This document shows positions 26,504-34,688 of a stretch of 64,000 nt of DNA, piece after piece (positions within the stretch are counted from its first letter, which is position 1; every line of letters begins with the position of its first letter). Origin of the DNA: Salinibacterium sp. GTDB lineage: Bacteria > Actinomycetota > Actinomycetes > Actinomycetales > Microbacteriaceae. Below the pieces are notes generated by a model. The model saw only the letters and a program-made list of their open reading frames with translations, did not search any database and was not told where the DNA came from. A program made the position numbers and the translations under genes. The stretch lies in NCBI GenBank assembly GCA_015234465.1, contig JADGNA010000016.1, forward strand, positions 51,761-115,760. The letters are read 5' to 3'.

Positions 26504-26686
26504 TCACGGCTCCTTAGGAACGAAGATCCACAGGAGCACGTAGATGAGCACCTGGGGGCCGGGCAGGAGGATCGAGAGCACGAAGAGGAGTCGCACGATC
26601 GTAGCCGACCAACCGAAGCGGTTGGCGATCGCGGCGCAGACTCCCGCGATGACGCGGCCGTGGCGAGGGCGTTGAAGTTGTGGCAT
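26504..26686 (-). CDS. PspC domain protein
   Basis: 60 residues, essentially one PspC domain: RPRHGRVIAGVCAAIANRFGW, then SATIVRLLFVLSILLPGPQ and VLIYVLLWIFVPKEP. Stand-alone PspC proteins are membrane-bound and linked to envelope stress. ATG 26686 is chosen because CAGGCT, a weak -10, lies six bases upstream; GGAGG is only one base from the ATG, too close for a Shine-Dalgarno. An in-frame start at 26722 adds 12 residues. Confidence 0.88.
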   Translation of the reverse strand: MPQLQRPRHGRVIAGVCAAIANRFGWSATIVRLLFVLSILLPGPQVLIYVLLWIFVPKEP

Positions 26687-26756
26687 GCCTCCAGCCTGAC
26701 GCGGCTTCGCCCAGTGTGCCATCGGGGTTTGCCCCCATCCGCCCCTGAACCCGAGG

Positions 26757-27611
26757 TCACTCCGCCGTCACGAAGTCGATGAGTTCCTCGACCCGGCCGA
26801 GCAGCACGGGCTCAAGATCTGCATAGTTGCGCACCGTGCCCAGGATGCGCTGCCAGGCGCGGGCGATATCGGCCTGCTCCTCGTGGGGCCAGCCGAGGGC
26901 CTCGCAGATGCCGTGCTTCCATTCGATGCCCCGGGGGATGACGGGCCACGTGTCGAGGCCGAGGCGGGCGGGCTTGACCGACTGCCAGATATCGATGAAC
27001 GGATGCCCCACCACGAGCACGTTCTTGCCGTGCGGTCCGCGCTGCACCGCGTCGGCGATGCGCTGCTCCTTCGACCCCGGCACGAGGTGGTCGACCAGCA
27101 CGCCCACGCGCCGCTCCGCCGTCGGACGGAAGTCGCGGATGATCGACTCCAGGTCATCGACACCCTCGAGGTACTCGACCACGACCCCCTCGACCCGCAG
27201 GTCGTGGCCCCACACCTTCTCGACGAGTTCCGCATCGTGGCGACCCTCGACGAAGATGCGGCTCGCACGCGCGACGCGGGCCGTGTGGTCCGTCACGGCC
27301 ACCGAGCCTGAAGCGGAACGCAGCATCCCGCTCGGCGCCTTGCGGGCGGGTGCCGTGAGCACGACGGGCTTGCCCTCGAGCAGGAATCCCGGCCCGAGCG
27401 GAAACAGCCGCACGGCCCCCTTGAAGTCCTCAAGTTGCACGTGTCGGCCATCGATCCCGACGACAGCGCCGCAGTATCCGGTGTCTGCCCACTCGATCAC
27501 GAGGTCGTCGACCGCCTCGACCTGCGGCGGCGGTGTGGGCCGCTTGCGTCGCGAGAAATCGGCGAGCACATCGGAGCTGTAGCGGTCGGGGCCGAAGAGG
27601 TCGTCACTCAC
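26757..27611 (-). CDS. DUF3097 family protein (TOPRIM-like motifs)
   Basis: 284 residues of an actinobacterial family of unknown function. An N-terminal small domain (VIEWADTGYCGAVVGIDGRHVQLEDF, LFPLGPGFLLEGKPV) is followed by a basic linker. The C-terminal domain holds RIFVEGRHDAELVEKVWG, VGVLVDHLVPGSKE and NVLVVGHPFIDIWQ. A Glu in a beta-strand-Gly context and a later Asp-x-x-x-P-x-S-K resemble TOPRIM metal sites of primases and nucleases; this is my inference. GTG start has TAGCCT six bases upstream. Confidence 0.85.
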   Translation of the reverse strand: MSDDLFGPDRYSSDVLADFSRRKRPTPPPQVEAVDDLVIEWADTGYCGAVVGIDGRHVQLEDFKGAVRLFPLGPGFLLEGKPVVLTAPARKAPSGMLRSASGSVAVTDHTARVARASRIFVEGRHDAELVEKVWGHDLRVEGVVVEYLEGVDDLESIIRDFRPTAERRVGVLVDHLVPGSKEQRIADAVQRGPHGKNVLVVGHPFIDIWQSVKPARLGLDTWPVIPRGIEWKHGICEALGWPHEEQADIARAWQRILGTVRNYADLEPVLLGRVEELIDFVTAE

Positions 27612-27617
27612 CCAGAG

Positions 27618-27623
27618 AGGCTA
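27618..27623 (-). promoter_or_regulatory. -10 element TAGCCT of the DUF3097 gene
   Basis: TAGCCT, six bases (CTCTGG), then GTG 27611. Confidence 0.6.
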
Positions 27624-27738
27624 TCCCCTTGCTCCGCGATCGCTGTGAATAGGCACAGCTGTGAGCAAGGTGTGACTAACGTCCGAAGCCGGGAGCCACT
27701 CCCCATCCCAAGGCTCACCACTATCGAAGGAGCAGGAT

Positions 27739-28194
27739 ATGGCACAGGTAATCGAGACCATCGACGTGGACGTGCCCGTCAACACCGCGTACAACCAGTG
27801 GACGCAGTTCGAGTCGTTCCCCCACTTCATGAGCATGGTGAAGAAGATCACCCAGACGACCGACGAGGTCACCCACTGGGAGGTCGTGATCGGCGGCCAG
27901 GAACGCGAGTTCGACGCGAAGATCACCGAGCAGATTCCCGACGAGCGCATCGCCTGGAACAGCATCGGCGGCGACGACAACCACGCCGGCGTCGTCACCT
28001 TCCACAAGCTCACCGACACCTCGACACGCGTCACGGTGCAGCTCGACTGGGAGCCCCAGGGCCTCGTCGAGAAGGCCGGTGAGGTGCTCGGGTTCGACGA
28101 CCGCTCGATCAAGGCCGACATGAAGAACTTCAAGGAGTTCATCGAGGGCCGCGGCCACGAGACCGGCGCCTGGCGCGGCGAGGTCGACAACTGA
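27739..28194 (+). CDS. SRPBCC family protein (polyketide cyclase/dehydrase type)
   Basis: 151 residues, a single START-like helix-grip fold. VIETIDVDVPVNTAYNQWTQ and FESFPHFMSMVKKITQTTD open it, with REFDAKITEQIPDERIAWNS in the middle and a long C-terminal helix (KADMKNFKEFIEGRG). Such proteins bind hydrophobic ligands in a cavity; no ligand is evident. This one has a good ribosome binding site (AAGGAG seven bases before ATG) and so is leadered, unlike most single genes here. TAACGT at 27677-27682 is a possible -10. Confidence 0.9.
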   Translation: MAQVIETIDVDVPVNTAYNQWTQFESFPHFMSMVKKITQTTDEVTHWEVVIGGQEREFDAKITEQIPDERIAWNSIGGDDNHAGVVTFHKLTDTSTRVTVQLDWEPQGLVEKAGEVLGFDDRSIKADMKNFKEFIEGRGHETGAWRGEVDN

Positions 28195-28203
28195 CGACAG
28201 CGC

Positions 28204-29349
28204 TCAGAACAGGGTTGGCTGGGCCATCGCCCGAGCGGCGAGACCCGGCGGCAACTCCTCTGAGATGAGCGACGGCGGGCTCACCGCCGTCGCGCCGACA
28301 CGGGCGAGTTCCTTCGGGAGCTCGCCCGTTCGTCGTGTCGGCACGCTCTCGCCCTCGAGCGCGCTCGACATCACGCCGCCCGTGGCGGGATCCTCGAGCC
28401 CCCGCTGCAGGCCGTGCGCCCTGATGAGCGGATGAATCTTGGCCGCGAGCCACTTGCGGTATTCCTTCGGCGCGTAGGTGCCCCGCGAGTACATCGAGCG
28501 GTATCGCCCCAGCAGCTCGGGATGCTCCCGCTCCAGCCACGCGAAGTACCACTCCTTGACACCCGGCTTGAGATGCAGTGCGGAGTAAGTGACCGAGGTG
28601 GCCCCCGCCTCACGGATGCGACGGAGCGTCTCGTCGAGGTGCGCGCGCGTGTCGGTGAGGAACGGCAGGATCGGCATCATGAAGACCGTGCAGCCGAACC
28701 CGGCCTCCCGCGCCGCCGTCACGGTCGCGAGCCGCGCGGCGGCCGTGGGGGTGCCCGGCTCGACCGACTGCTGCAGTTCGTCGTCGTAGATCGCGATCGA
28801 CATCGCGAGGTCGACCGGCACATGCTGGCGCGCCTCCGCGAGGAGTGGGAGGTCGCGGCGCAGCAGCGTGCCCTTCGTGAGCACCGAGATGGGGGTGCCG
28901 GATGCGGCGAGCGCCGAGATGATTCCCGGCATGAGCCGGTACCGGCCCTCAGCCCGCTGGTAGGGGTCGGTGTTCGTGCCGAGGGCGACCGGATGCCTTC
29001 CCCACGACGGCTTCGAGAGTTCCTTCGTGAGCACCTCGCCCACGTTGACCTTCACGATGATCTGCGTATCGAAGTCCCGGCCCGCGTCGAGGTCGAGGTA
29101 GTTGTGGGTGGGCCGGGCGAAGCAGTAGGTGCACTGGTGCAGGCATCCGCGCATGGGGTTGATCGTCCACCCGAAGGGCATCTTGCTCTGCCCGGGAACC
29201 CGGTTGAGGGCGGACTTGGCGAGCACCTCGTAGAAGGTGATGCCGTCGAACTCGGGGGTGCGGGTCGTGCGCACCAGGTTGTTCAGGCGGGCAAGGCCCG
29301 GCAGGGCATCCGCCTGTTCCTCATTGATCTCCTGGCCGCTCCAGCGCAT
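28204..29349 (-). CDS. Rv2578c-type radical SAM protein
   Basis: 381 residues. The [4Fe-4S] motif is MRGCLHQCTYCFARPTH (C69, C73, C76, a Cx3Cx2C spacing). Nearby YLDLDAGRDFDTQIIVKVN, LGTNTDPYQRAEGRYRL, VLTKGTLLRRDLPLLAE and GCTVFMMPILPFLTD match the SplB-related Rv2578c family. ATG 29349 begins the conserved MRWSGQEI; an upstream frame is ignored. An SOS box overlaps the promoter, which points to induction by DNA damage. As I recall, the M. tuberculosis homologue also belongs to the LexA regulon. Whether it repairs DNA photoproducts or modifies another substrate is unknown. Confidence 0.92.
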   Translation of the reverse strand: MRWSGQEINEEQADALPGLARLNNLVRTTRTPEFDGITFYEVLAKSALNRVPGQSKMPFGWTINPMRGCLHQCTYCFARPTHNYLDLDAGRDFDTQIIVKVNVGEVLTKELSKPSWGRHPVALGTNTDPYQRAEGRYRLMPGIISALAASGTPISVLTKGTLLRRDLPLLAEARQHVPVDLAMSIAIYDDELQQSVEPGTPTAAARLATVTAAREAGFGCTVFMMPILPFLTDTRAHLDETLRRIREAGATSVTYSALHLKPGVKEWYFAWLEREHPELLGRYRSMYSRGTYAPKEYRKWLAAKIHPLIRAHGLQRGLEDPATGGVMSSALEGESVPTRRTGELPKELARVGATAVSPPSLISEELPPGLAARAMAQPTLF

Positions 29350-29357
29350 GCGCCCAT

Positions 29358-29373
29358 TAGAACATATGTTCGA
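29358..29373 (-). promoter_or_regulatory. SOS box (LexA site) before the radical SAM gene
   Basis: TCGAACATATGTTCTA on the minus strand, nine to 24 bases before ATG 29349. The core GAACATATGTTC is a perfect 12-bp palindrome and fits the actinobacterial and Bacillus LexA consensus CGAAC-N4-GTTCG except for the last base. Confidence 0.8.
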
Positions 29374-29425
29374 ATAGGGCGCCACCACCCAGCGGGCGTG
29401 TAGGCGGAGAGGTGAGGATGGACGC

Positions 29426-29728
29426 ATGAGCGACGCAACCGTGATCCCCAACGAGCAGGCCCACCACTACGACCTCACCCTCGACGGCAGGGTCATCGGC
29501 CACATCAACTACCGCGACGACGGCGACCGCCGCGTGATCATCCACACCAAGGTCGACGAAGACCAGACGGGCCAGGGCTATGGCACGAAGTTGATCGTGG
29601 CTGCGCTCGACGACATCCGGGCACAGGGCAAGCGGGCCGTGACGCTGTGCCCCATGGCGACCGCGTATGTGACGAAGCACGACGACTACCGCGACATCGT
29701 CGACCCTCCCCACGTCTTGGACAGTTGA
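29426..29728 (+). CDS. Small GNAT-fold N-acetyltransferase (YjdJ/COG2388 type)
   Basis: 100 residues. The short Gcn5-related form: DLTLDGRVIGHINYRDDGDRRVIIHTKV as the beta meander, then DEDQTGQGYGTKLIVAALDD, in which QGYGT is the acetyl-CoA loop, and VTLCPMATAYVTKHDDYRDIV. Substrate unknown. The start has GTGAGG eight bases upstream. Its 5' region faces the radical SAM gene across 76 bases containing the SOS box, so it might also respond to LexA. Confidence 0.88.
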   Translation: MSDATVIPNEQAHHYDLTLDGRVIGHINYRDDGDRRVIIHTKVDEDQTGQGYGTKLIVAALDDIRAQGKRAVTLCPMATAYVTKHDDYRDIVDPPHVLDS

Positions 29729-29752
29729 GTCCCGACGGCTGAGCCGCAGGCC

Positions 29753-31270
29753 TCAGCTGAAGCGCAGGAAGCCCGTGAAGGCGAGCTCGTGCACGCCCGG
29801 GAGCACCTCCGCGACCAGCGCGCCTGCGTCGACCTCGAGCAGTTGCGCGATCGCATCCGTGATGGCCCGGATGCTCAACTCACCGTCGCACGCCCCCACC
29901 ACGGCCGCGAGGGCGGTGTCGACCTGGCGCGTCCTGCCGAAGCCTCCGCCCTGCCGCAGGGTCATGACGGTTGGATGCTCGTCGCCCGGCCAGTAGTGCC
30001 GCTCCTCGGTGACATCGCCCGCGAGCGTGAGTCGGGCATCCGCGAGCCGCTCGTCGCCCAGCGCGGTGAGGATGTCATGCGTGCGGAGTGAGGTGGCGAT
30101 CGCCTCGCCGAGCGCGGTCGAGCCGAGCGGGCCGTGCAGCCGCTCGAGCCTACGGAGGGTCGGCGCACCCTCGCGCGGCCGGCGCAGGGTGAGATAGCCG
30201 AAACCGACGCGGTCGACGCCGCGCTCCGCGAAGTCGTCGAGCCATGCCGAGTACAGGCGGTCGAAGTCGTCCGTGCCAGGTCGCGTGCCACCGTCGCGGA
30301 TCCACGTCTCCGCGTACTCCTCCACCGACTGCACCTCACGCTCCACCACCCAGGCGTCGAGCCCCGATTCATCGACCCAACGGCCGACGCGGTCGAGCCC
30401 GTCTTCACCGGCCCGGTATTCCCAGTTGCCGAGCAATTGGGCGATCCCGCCCGGTTCCAGATGCTCGCCGACACCGCGCACGACGCCCGCGACGAGGTCG
30501 TCGCCGACCATCCCGCCGTCGCGGTACTCGTAGCTCGGCACTCCCTCCATGCGGGGTGTGATCACGAAGGGCGGGTTGGAGACGACGAGGTCGAAGCGTT
30601 CGCCGGCAACGGGCTCGAAGAGGCTCCCCTCGCGCAGTTCAACCGTCTCGATTCCCGCAAGGCGGCTGTTGAGGCGTGCGAGCTGGAGCGCACGACCCGA
30701 GATATCGGTGGCGACGACGCGGTCGGCGTGCCGGGCCGCATGGAGCGCCTGGATGCCGCACCCCGTGCCGAGGTCGAGCACGGAGCCGACCCGGTCGCGC
30801 ACCGTGAGGCCGCTGAGCGTGCGCGACGCTCCACCGACCCCGAGCACGTGTCCCTCCGGGATCGCGCGGCCGAGCGCGAGCTCGCCGAGGTCGCTCGCGA
30901 GCACGAAGCTGCCGGCACCGTGTGCGTCGATGAAGTCATAGGGGCGCACGTCGAGGCGCGGCGTCACATCGTCGCCGAGGCGGGCGATGAGCCCGAGGCG
31001 TTCCGCGCCCGCCGCGCCGAGCGTGGGCAGGGCCGCGTCGAGCCGCGCGACGCTCGTCGGGAGGCCGAGCACGAAGAGCCTTGCCAGGGTGCCCGCGCTC
31101 GATTCGTCACTGTCGAGCACGCGAAGGGCGGGCACGCGCTGCCCACGGAACAACGCGGCATCCGCTTCGGGCCCCCACAGCGCCGTGAGGGTGTCGACCG
31201 TGAACCGCGCGGATGCAAGGTCGGAACGCAGCGCCTCGATGAGCCGGGCGTCACCGTCGTCAGTTGCCAC
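29753..31270 (-). CDS. Class I SAM-dependent methyltransferase (DUF7059-type two-domain enzyme)
   Basis: 505 residues. The N-terminal about 130 residues form a domain of its own (VDTLTALWGPEADAALFRG, VLGLPTSVARLDAALP). The methyltransferase core follows: SVLDLGTGCGIQALHAA (motif I), VVATDISGRALQLARLN, FDLVVSNPPFVITPR with the NPPF active site used for N-methylation of bases or side amides. A C-terminal region of about 150 residues is variable. RlmG- or PrmC-like target is possible but not proven. GTG 31270 overlaps the ankyrin gene by 11 bases, so the two are probably co-transcribed. Confidence 0.85.
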   Translation of the reverse strand: MATDDGDARLIEALRSDLASARFTVDTLTALWGPEADAALFRGQRVPALRVLDSDESSAGTLARLFVLGLPTSVARLDAALPTLGAAGAERLGLIARLGDDVTPRLDVRPYDFIDAHGAGSFVLASDLGELALGRAIPEGHVLGVGGASRTLSGLTVRDRVGSVLDLGTGCGIQALHAARHADRVVATDISGRALQLARLNSRLAGIETVELREGSLFEPVAGERFDLVVSNPPFVITPRMEGVPSYEYRDGGMVGDDLVAGVVRGVGEHLEPGGIAQLLGNWEYRAGEDGLDRVGRWVDESGLDAWVVEREVQSVEEYAETWIRDGGTRPGTDDFDRLYSAWLDDFAERGVDRVGFGYLTLRRPREGAPTLRRLERLHGPLGSTALGEAIATSLRTHDILTALGDERLADARLTLAGDVTEERHYWPGDEHPTVMTLRQGGGFGRTRQVDTALAAVVGACDGELSIRAITDAIAQLLEVDAGALVAEVLPGVHELAFTGFLRFS

Positions 31271-31688
31271 GGGGTCCCGCGGCGTGCTTCTCGAGCAGCT
31301 CGACCATGTCACTGATGCCGAACTGGCGCGCGATCTGCAGGGCCGTGTGGTTGCCGACGTCGGGGTCTGCCCCGCCGTCGAGCAGCGCCTGCGCGATCTG
31401 GGCGTTGTTGCGGAACACGGCGCACGCCATGGCCGTCTGCCCCATGTCGTTGACCCGGTCGGTCTCGGCGCCGCGCTCCAGCAGGGCCGCGACGGTCTCC
31501 GGATGCTGGTGGTAGGCCGCGAGGATCAGCAGCGAGTCGCCCTTGGCGTTCGTCAGGTTGACGGGCACTCCCCCGTCGATGAGCGCCGCAAGCTCCTGCG
31601 TGCTGCCGGAGCGAGCCATCCCGAAGATCGACTCGATGAGCTCGAGTTCCTCGGCGGTGAAGCTGGGCGTGCCCGCACTATCGTCCAC
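31260..31688 (-). CDS. Ankyrin repeat protein
   Basis: 142 residues, soluble. Helical N-terminus (FTAEELELIESIFGMARSG) and about three to four ankyrin repeats: GSTQELAALIDGGVPVNLTN, GDSLLILAAYHQHPETVAAL, GQTAMACAVFRNNAQIAQAL and HTALQIARQFGISDMVELLE. Such repeats mediate protein binding. GTG 31688 has AAGGAG four bases upstream; an ATG at 31715 is the alternative. It overlaps the downstream methyltransferase by 11 bases, so a regulatory or structural partnership is possible. Confidence 0.88.
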   Translation of the reverse strand: MDDSAGTPSFTAEELELIESIFGMARSGSTQELAALIDGGVPVNLTNAKGDSLLILAAYHQHPETVAALLERGAETDRVNDMGQTAMACAVFRNNAQIAQALLDGGADPDVGNHTALQIARQFGISDMVELLEKHAAGPRGN

Positions 31689-31749
31689 GTGTCTCCTTCT
31701 GGTCGTCGTTTCCACGGTACTCGCGCTCGGTCATGTCGGCTGCACGCAA

Positions 31750-31755
31750 TAGCCT
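31750..31755 (+). promoter_or_regulatory. -10 element TAGCCT of the YdeI-family gene
   Basis: TAGCCT, six bases (GTCGTC), then GTG 31762. Confidence 0.6.
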
Positions 31756-31761
31756 GTCGTC

Positions 31762-32337
31762 GTGGTCGCACACAACGACAAGCCCGTGCTCTATCCGCAC
31801 ACCGCCGAGGAATGGGAGGCGTGGCTCGACGAGCATGAATCCTCCCACCCGGGGGTGCGCCTGCAGTTGCGCAAGAAGGCTTCCACCAAGCCGGGCATTC
31901 GCTACCCGGAGGCGCTCGATGTCGCCCTCTGCTTCGGCTGGATCGACGGTCAGATCAACTCCCTCGACAGCGACTTCGTGTTGCAGTCCTTCACGCCCCG
32001 CAGGCCCAAGAGCGTGTGGTCGCAGCGCAACCGCGACTACATCGATCGACTCACGGCGCAGGGACGGATGCGCCCGGCCGGCATCGCCGCCGTCGAGGCC
32101 GCGAAGGCGGACGGCCGCTGGGATGCCGCCTATCGCGTCGCGACGGCGGAGGCACCCGCAGACCTCCGGGCCGCGCTCGACGCCTCGCCCGTGGCATCCG
32201 CTGCCTTCGACGCGCTGAGCTCGCAGAACCGCTTCGCGATCATCTTCCGCACGAACGACGCGAAGCGCCCCGAGACGCGCGTGCGCCGGATCGCACGCTT
32301 CGTGGAGATGCTCGAGCGCGGCGAGACCCTCTACTGA
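31762..32337 (+). CDS. YdeI/OmdA family protein
   Basis: 191 residues. TAEEWEAWLDEHESSHPGV, LQLRKKASTKPGIRYPEAL, DVALCFGWIDGQINSLDSDF, QSFTPRRPKSVWSQRNRDYI and a C-terminal RPETRVRRIARFVEMLERGE are the blocks of the YdeI/OmpD-associated family. Members in Salmonella are linked to antimicrobial-peptide resistance, but the biochemical role is unknown. Cytoplasmic, normal length, single gene with its own -10. Convergent with yidC, nine bases between stops. Confidence 0.9.
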   Translation: MVAHNDKPVLYPHTAEEWEAWLDEHESSHPGVRLQLRKKASTKPGIRYPEALDVALCFGWIDGQINSLDSDFVLQSFTPRRPKSVWSQRNRDYIDRLTAQGRMRPAGIAAVEAAKADGRWDAAYRVATAEAPADLRAALDASPVASAAFDALSSQNRFAIIFRTNDAKRPETRVRRIARFVEMLERGETLY

Positions 32338-32345
32338 GCAGGCCG

Positions 32346-33083
32346 TCACCCGGAAGCCAGCACTCGCCGAAGGATGACCCGCTCGCCGAGCGTCCAGCTC
32401 GTGCTGACCGCGAGGTAGAGCGCTGCGGCAAGCGGCACGACCGCCGCGACGACCACGGTCGCGAAGGCCAGCCAGCTGAGCGGCCCGTCGGGTGCGAGGG
32501 CGCCCGGGATGTCGCCGACCACAGGCGCGGAGGCCGCGAAGCGGATGGCGACGAGGCGCGAGAGGAAGGCGACGACAGCGATGACGCCCATCACGAGCGC
32601 GTGGGCCAGGAAGCCCGCGCCGCTGGAGACCGCCGCGACGAGGGAATCGCCAAGGGCGGTGCCAAGGAAGGAATCATCGAGCAGCACATTGGCGTGACCG
32701 TTGATGACGGCGAAGGCGAAGAGCGCGTAGACGGTCGAGAGCACTGGCGCCTGCAGCAGCAGGGGAAGGCATCCGGCGAGGGGCGAGGCCTTCTCCTCCG
32801 CATAGAGCGCCATCGTCTTGCGCTGCAACAGCTCGGGGTTCTTGGAGAAGCGTCGTCGCAGCTCCGCGAGCTTCGGCGCGAGACGACGCCGGGTGTACTC
32901 GGCGCGCACCTGGGACACGCCGACGGGGATGAGGAGGGCGCGCACGATGACGGTGATGAGCACGACCGCCAAGGCTGCCGACATTGCCCCGGCGATGGGG
33001 TTCAGCAGCTCGGCGAAGGCGAGCACGACCGAGTAGGCGGCGTCGAGCACGGTGGAGAAGGGGGCGAGAGAGGTGAAGTCCAT
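32346..33083 (-). CDS. yidC: YidC/Oxa1-family membrane insertase (paralogue)
   Basis: 245 residues with five predicted helices. An N-terminal helix (LDAAYSVVLAFAELLNPIAG) precedes the core ALAVVLITVIVRALLIPVGV, with the conserved positively charged residue R48 in the membrane. The basic hairpin loop follows (QVRAEYTRRRLAPKLAELRR), then GCLPLLLQAPVLSTVYALF. The short length and lack of a basic C-terminal tail suggest a second, smaller paralogue rather than the housekeeping YidC beside rnpA/jag. It lies downstream of a small membrane gene on the same strand. Confidence 0.92.
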   Translation of the reverse strand: MDFTSLAPFSTVLDAAYSVVLAFAELLNPIAGAMSAALAVVLITVIVRALLIPVGVSQVRAEYTRRRLAPKLAELRRRFSKNPELLQRKTMALYAEEKASPLAGCLPLLLQAPVLSTVYALFAFAVINGHANVLLDDSFLGTALGDSLVAAVSSGAGFLAHALVMGVIAVVAFLSRLVAIRFAASAPVVGDIPGALAPDGPLSWLAFATVVVAAVVPLAAALYLAVSTSWTLGERVILRRVLASG

Positions 33084-33209
33084 GAGGGTTTCCGTTCAGC
33101 ATCGAAGAAGGGACGCCGGATGGGGCGTCAAGTGGCACGCAGGCGTGCAGGCCGCGCGCGAGGGTCGCGTCGCGGCACGCGCAACGGCAGGGACGAATGT
33201 CCCGCGGGG

Positions 33210-33503
33210 CTACGCGGAGAGAAGCACTCCGGGGGCGCGGCTGCGCGGACGACCATCGGTCGTCGGATGCTGCGGCTCAGGTGAACGGTCGAGCGCCTGA
33301 CGGTGGGCCCGCGCGCGGCGGCCGATGCCGGACACCGTGGCCTGCGCGCTCGGGCGTGAGGCCAAGCGAAGCGCGACGTAGCCGAGCACGAGCGTCGTCG
33401 TGATCGCCAGGACGACCGTCATGGGCTCGCTCGGCACGGCGGCGAAGGCGAGGAAGACGAAGGTCATGGTCGCGACGAGTCGCTGCATGACGGCCGATTC
33501 CAC
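33210..33503 (-). CDS. Small membrane protein upstream of yidC (DUF6412-like)
   Basis: 97 residues: two membrane helices (RLVATMTFVFLAFAAVPS and TVVLAITTTLVLGYVALRL), then a hydrophilic Arg/Pro/His-rich tail. Position directly before a YidC paralogue resembles the DUF6412 genes of Microbacterium relatives; this assignment is from memory of context, not from motifs. GTG 33503 has GGAGG five bases upstream, and TAGCCT at 33532-33537 gives a short leader. A joint role with YidC in membrane insertion is inferred. Confidence 0.7.
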   Translation of the reverse strand: MESAVMQRLVATMTFVFLAFAAVPSEPMTVVLAITTTLVLGYVALRLASRPSAQATVSGIGRRARAHRQALDRSPEPQHPTTDGRPRSRAPGVLLSA

Positions 33504-33531
33504 TGTTGCCTCCGCGTGATCTGGTGACTCG

Positions 33532-33537
33532 AGGCTA
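33532..33537 (-). promoter_or_regulatory. -10 element TAGCCT for the DUF6412-like/yidC pair
   Basis: TAGCCT about 28 bases before GTG 33503, leaving a short leader that contains the GGAGG ribosome binding site. It is divergent from the alcohol dehydrogenase promoter. Confidence 0.5.
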
Positions 33538-33612
33538 GCGCACGCAGCCGCGCCCGCGGCAGGGGTCAACGGGGTGCCGCAAGCGGTATGTCTCCTGCAG
33601 ATCGCGACTGCC

Positions 33613-33618
33613 TAGACT
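33613..33618 (+). promoter_or_regulatory. -10 element TAGACT of the alcohol dehydrogenase gene
   Basis: TAGACT, seven bases, then ATG 33626. Confidence 0.6.
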
Positions 33619-33625
33619 GCTACGC

Positions 33626-34675
33626 ATGCGAGCAACGATGATCCATGGCGAGCGCGATGTGCGCCTCGAAGAGGTTCCAGACCCCACCATCCTGACCCCG
33701 CGTGACGCGATCGTGCGCGTCGTCGCCGCCTGCGTGTGCGGCTCCGACCTGTGGTCGTACCGCGGCGTGGAGAAGGTGCGGGAGCCACGGCACATCGGCC
33801 ACGAGTTCATCGGTGTCGTGGAGGACACGGGAGCCGAGGTCTCGCACATCGCCGTCGGAGACTTCGTGATCGCGCCGTTCTACCACTGCGACAACACCTG
33901 CGTGAACTGCCGCAATGGCGTCACGACCTCATGCCAGCACGGCGGCTGGTGGGGTGCCCCCGATCGCGAGGGTCATCTCGCCAGCGGAGCCCAGGGCGAG
34001 CGCGTCAGGGTGCCGAACGCCGACGGCACGCTCGTCGTCACCCCGCGGCATCCCGATGAGGACCTGATCCCGAGCGTGTTGACCCTCGCCGACGTCATGG
34101 GCACCGGCCACCACGCGGCAGTCTCGGCCGGCGTCAGCCCCGGTAAGACGGTCGTGGTCGTCGGCGACGGGGCCGTCGGGCTCTGCGCCGTGCTCGCCGC
34201 GAAGCGACTCGGCGCGAGCCGAATTGTCGCGATGTCGCGCCACGAAGACCGCCAAGAGATCGCCCGCGAGTTCGGCGCGACCGACATCGTGGCGGAGCGT
34301 GGCGACGAGGGGGTCGCTCGCATCCGCGAGCTCTTCGATGGAGTCGGCGCCGACTGCGTGCTCGAGTGTGTCGGCACGAAGGAGTCGATGGACCAGGCGA
34401 TCCGCTCCGCGCGGCCCGGCGGCATGGTGGGCTACGTCGGCGTGCCCGCTGGTGGCCCCGAGTTGCCCGTGCGGCGTCTCTTTCAGAGCAACGTCGGCGT
34501 GCGCGGCGGAGTCGCCCCCGTGCGCGGGTACATCGAGGAGCTCATGCAGGAGGTGTTCGCGGGCACCATCAACCCGGGCCGCGTCTTCGACCTGCAGCTT
34601 CCCCTCGAGGAGGTGGCAGAGGCCTACGCGGCGATGGACGAACGCCGGGCCACGAAGGTGCTGCTCCGCCCCTGA
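33626..34675 (+). CDS. Zinc-dependent alcohol dehydrogenase (MDR family)
   Basis: 349 residues. The catalytic zinc ligands are C38 (CVCGSDLW) and H59-E60 (GHEFIGVVE). Structural zinc cysteines are C88, C92, C95 and C103 in HCDNTCVNCRNGVTTSC. The Rossmann loop is VVVGDGAVGL near residue 177, and the charged residue after the second strand (SRHEDR) suggests preference for NADP or NAD that cannot be settled here. Family reaction: reversible oxidation of an alcohol to an aldehyde or ketone. Stand-alone gene, convergent with the DUF4097 lipoprotein gene. Confidence 0.93.
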   Translation: MRATMIHGERDVRLEEVPDPTILTPRDAIVRVVAACVCGSDLWSYRGVEKVREPRHIGHEFIGVVEDTGAEVSHIAVGDFVIAPFYHCDNTCVNCRNGVTTSCQHGGWWGAPDREGHLASGAQGERVRVPNADGTLVVTPRHPDEDLIPSVLTLADVMGTGHHAAVSAGVSPGKTVVVVGDGAVGLCAVLAAKRLGASRIVAMSRHEDRQEIAREFGATDIVAERGDEGVARIRELFDGVGADCVLECVGTKESMDQAIRSARPGGMVGYVGVPAGGPELPVRRLFQSNVGVRGGVAPVRGYIEELMQEVFAGTINPGRVFDLQLPLEEVAEAYAAMDERRATKVLLRP

Positions 34676-34688
34676 CCCCGAGCGCGCG

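Noticed and set aside
27642..27659. GCTGTG-N6-CACAGC repeat before the SRPBCC gene, CRP-like at first sight
   Set aside because: Arms are only six bases and do not match TGTGA-N6-TCACA; could be chance.
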